Shown one piece after another: positions 62,498-64,000 of a stretch of DNA of 64,000 nucleotides. The notes beneath the pieces are model-generated. The model made no database searches. It had not been told where the DNA came from and was given only the letters and a program-made list of their open reading frames with translations. The DNA is taken from the NCBI GenBank assembly GCA_040766325.1, contig JAXGQR010000004.1:62001-126000 (forward strand). Direction: 5' to 3'. The position numbers and the translations under genes were made by a program. This DNA is from Dehalobacterium sp040766325. GTDB lineage: Bacteria; Bacillota; Dehalobacteriia; Dehalobacteriales; Dehalobacteriaceae. Positions within the stretch are counted from its first letter, which is position 1. Each line of letters begins with the position of its first letter.

Positions 62498-63340
62498 TTA
62501 GTAATTATTATACTCAATTTCTGTAACTTCAAAATTAAACCAATTAAAATCTCCTGTATCTAATTTCCAAGTAACGTCCCCTTTGGTAGGTATCCCGATT
62601 CCCTCAAATTCTTTATAATCTCGTACAGGAATTGACCATGTCTCTAACCTGATTTCCCCATTAAAATCACCATATCTTTCAGCCTCAAAATTAATAACCT
62701 GCCATTTATCATTAAATGTAAATATTCCTGAAGCCGTTATCTCTCCATAAGTCATCGTCACTTTGGCATTATATTGATCCAGCTCTTCCCAAGTTAAGTA
62801 TTCATTCAAAGCTGCAGTAGGGAACCACATTGTCTCCGCCAGATATCTTAATAGGCTACCTTGGTCGATTTCTTTTCCCGTAGAATCTGCAACTGTAAAT
62901 AAGGAATGCATTTTGATTAGCATATTTCCTTTTCCGTTCGCGTATTTATCCCTTCCTGAAATATAGAATAGCGGAGCAAGCTTAATCTTTGCTTTCCAGA
63001 TGAAACCTGGCTCATCTGTAGTAAAATATTGTTCTGCTTCAACTGGCATCCATGGCTTATCATTTTCCAATCGCATATATGCTTTTTGTTTTACGTGAAC
63101 AGAAACTATTTTTTCTTTTCCAATAATTCCAGTGTATTCAAGCCACTTCTTAACATTTTGCGGTAACCCAGATAAATCTTCATTAGTCACAATTTCACCC
63201 TTGTTTTTTACCTTGCTATAAAGTTCTTCAATTTCCTTTTCTACTTTTTGATTAAACACATATTTAGCTATAAAAGAAACTGTTAAAAATATAGCAATGA
63301 GAACTACCACAATAATTAACATAATTTTTATTTTTGACAT
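62498..63340 (-). CDS. DUF6544-like protein with one membrane helix
   Basis: A 280-residue protein with an N-terminal hydrophobic anchor (residues 5-25) and a soluble domain. GLPQNVKKWLEYTGIIGKEKI, EAEQYFTTDEPGFIWKAKIKLAPL and AETMWFPTAAL match my recollection of DUF6544-type proteins. No function is known to me. I start it at the ATG at 63340 after GAGGCAGG. It is bracketed by ppdK and a degraded ppdK 3' end, so it may have been inserted beside ppdK by a duplication event. Confidence 0.65.
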   Translation of the reverse strand: MSKIKIMLIIVVVLIAIFLTVSFIAKYVFNQKVEKEIEELYSKVKNKGEIVTNEDLSGLPQNVKKWLEYTGIIGKEKIVSVHVKQKAYMRLENDKPWMPVEAEQYFTTDEPGFIWKAKIKLAPLFYISGRDKYANGKGNMLIKMHSLFTVADSTGKEIDQGSLLRYLAETMWFPTAALNEYLTWEELDQYNAKVTMTYGEITASGIFTFNDKWQVINFEAERYGDFNGEIRLETWSIPVRDYKEFEGIGIPTKGDVTWKLDTGDFNWFNFEVTEIEYNNY

Positions 63341-63488
63341 GTTAACCTGCCTCACATAAAAAACATAGACTACTGATTACTTGCAAAAATGTCTGTATGC
63401 TTTTAGCATAAACTTTCCTTCTCATATTATTTCGTAATAATCTACTTATGCTCATTATAGCACTTTTTTGCCTTATAAGTAGAAAAAA

Positions 63489-63521
63489 GTACTGCCTCTT
63501 AAACTCATTAAGTGACAGTAC
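63489..63521 (-). terminator. Terminator of ppdK (hairpin copy B)
   Basis: GTACTG pairs with CAGTAC, with an inner CTTAA/TTAAG stem, followed by TTTTTTC on the minus strand. Confidence 0.7.
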
Positions 63522-63589
63522 CCTTGTTCTGATTATTCATGAAGCGCATAATGTCTTGAACCTGCGTGTTTGACCAATACTATTTGATT

Positions 63590-64000
63590 TTACCTCGATT
63601 GCACCTTGTGGTTTACCACAGCCTGGGCAGCAGCCAGTCGGGCAATCGGTACCCGGAAAGGAGAACAACTGACAAAGTCTAAACCCAATTGATGGCAAGT
63701 TTGGATGGATTCAGGATCCCCACCATGCTCCCCGCAAATCCCGATCAACAAATCCGGTTTGGTGCTCCGTCCACCTTTCACAGCCATATCCATTAATTTA
63801 CCTACCCCCTGAGGATCGATGGTCACAAAGGGATTTTCTTTTAAGACTTTATGATCCAGATAATGTTGCAGGAATTTTCCTTCTGCATCATCTCGAGAAA
63901 ACCAAAGGTGGTCTGAGTTAAGTCGTTAGTACCAAAGGAAAAGAAATCTGCTTCCATGGCAATTTCATCGGCTGTTAAGGCTGCTCTAGGCACTTCGATC
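63590..64000 (-). CDS. ppdK: Pyruvate phosphate dikinase, C-terminal part, frame broken
   Basis: The C-terminal PEP/pyruvate-binding domain of PPDK, continuing beyond the window. The edge encodes IEVPRAALTADEIAMEADFF and SFGTNDLTQTTFGF. The frame then breaks in a run of four T (63898-63901, minus strand); five T give SRDDAEGKFLQHYLDHKVLKEN. The end has ICGEHGGDPESIQTCHQLGLDFVSCSPFRVPIARLAAAQA, with the catalytic Cys of the pyruvate-site region. It interconverts pyruvate, ATP and phosphate with PEP, AMP and pyrophosphate. The break is probably a sequencing error, since PPDK is a core enzyme in such anaerobes. Confidence 0.88.

Noticed and set aside
1..64000. CRISPR arrays, prophage genes, rRNA operons, complete insertion sequences
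   Set aside because: No regularly spaced repeats, phage structural genes or rRNA segments were seen; the only transposon trace is the IS66 remnant.

Overview
The window looks like the chromosome of a strictly anaerobic, low-to-mid G+C Firmicute of the Clostridia/Peptococcia type. Pointers are the Clostridia-style dnaG-rpoD-tRNA-trmK-nif3 block, Firmicute RNase P RNA, a selenocysteine-dependent glycine/betaine reductase (grd) operon and non-pyrrolysine MttB-family methyltransferases. The combination of many-substrate amine metabolism, reductase, and corrinoid-type uptake suggests an amino-acid and methylamine fermenter; the genus cannot be fixed from sequence alone.

Layout. 1-10 kb: a SIR2-like protein; the apgM-menG-hflX operon; an NMT1/SsuA-type ABC transporter operon led by a radical SAM gene; two small proteins and a phosphoesterase. 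10-17.7 kb: rnpB, a polar amino-acid ABC transporter with two permeases, hisC, and a zinc-ribbon/nif3/trmK cluster. 17.8-23 kb: two tRNAs, rpoD, dnaG, a DUF188 protein and a dGTPase. 23-26.6 kb: a TPP-riboswitch-controlled tenA-thiZXY operon. 26.6-36.6 kb is a metal and cofactor block: zinc ABC genes with a Zur-type regulator and operator, feoAB, an ArsR/NifX-like pair, and a BtuFCD-like (probably corrinoid) ABC transporter.

36.8-45.2 kb holds a DUF5714 gene and a complete grd operon (trxB-trxA-grdA-grdC-grdD-grdX-grdE-grdB) with two in-frame UGA codons read as selenocysteine. 45.5-55.4 kb is an accessory catabolic island: a YkvI-type transporter, a GntR/FCD regulator, a HyuA-type ASKHA protein, two MttB paralogues and a divergent sigma-54 activator. 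There is no corrinoid protein gene in the window. My best working idea is that this island demethylates or opens an N-methylated compound whose product feeds the adjacent reductase. That is inference.

55.4-64 kb is patchier: an IS66 remnant fused to a saccharopine-dehydrogenase-like gene, an unrecognised protein, a diguanylate cyclase, a P-type metal ATPase with a divergent TetR regulator, and a DUF6544-like gene bracketed by ppdK and a degraded copy of the ppdK 3' end.

Caution for users: from about 35 kb onward I find a dozen single-base frame breaks in otherwise well-preserved genes (btuF, btuC, grdE, the sigma-54 activator, an unknown gene, ppdK). Nearly all lie in short mononucleotide runs, which looks more like consensus error than decay. 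I give reconstructed gene spans for these.
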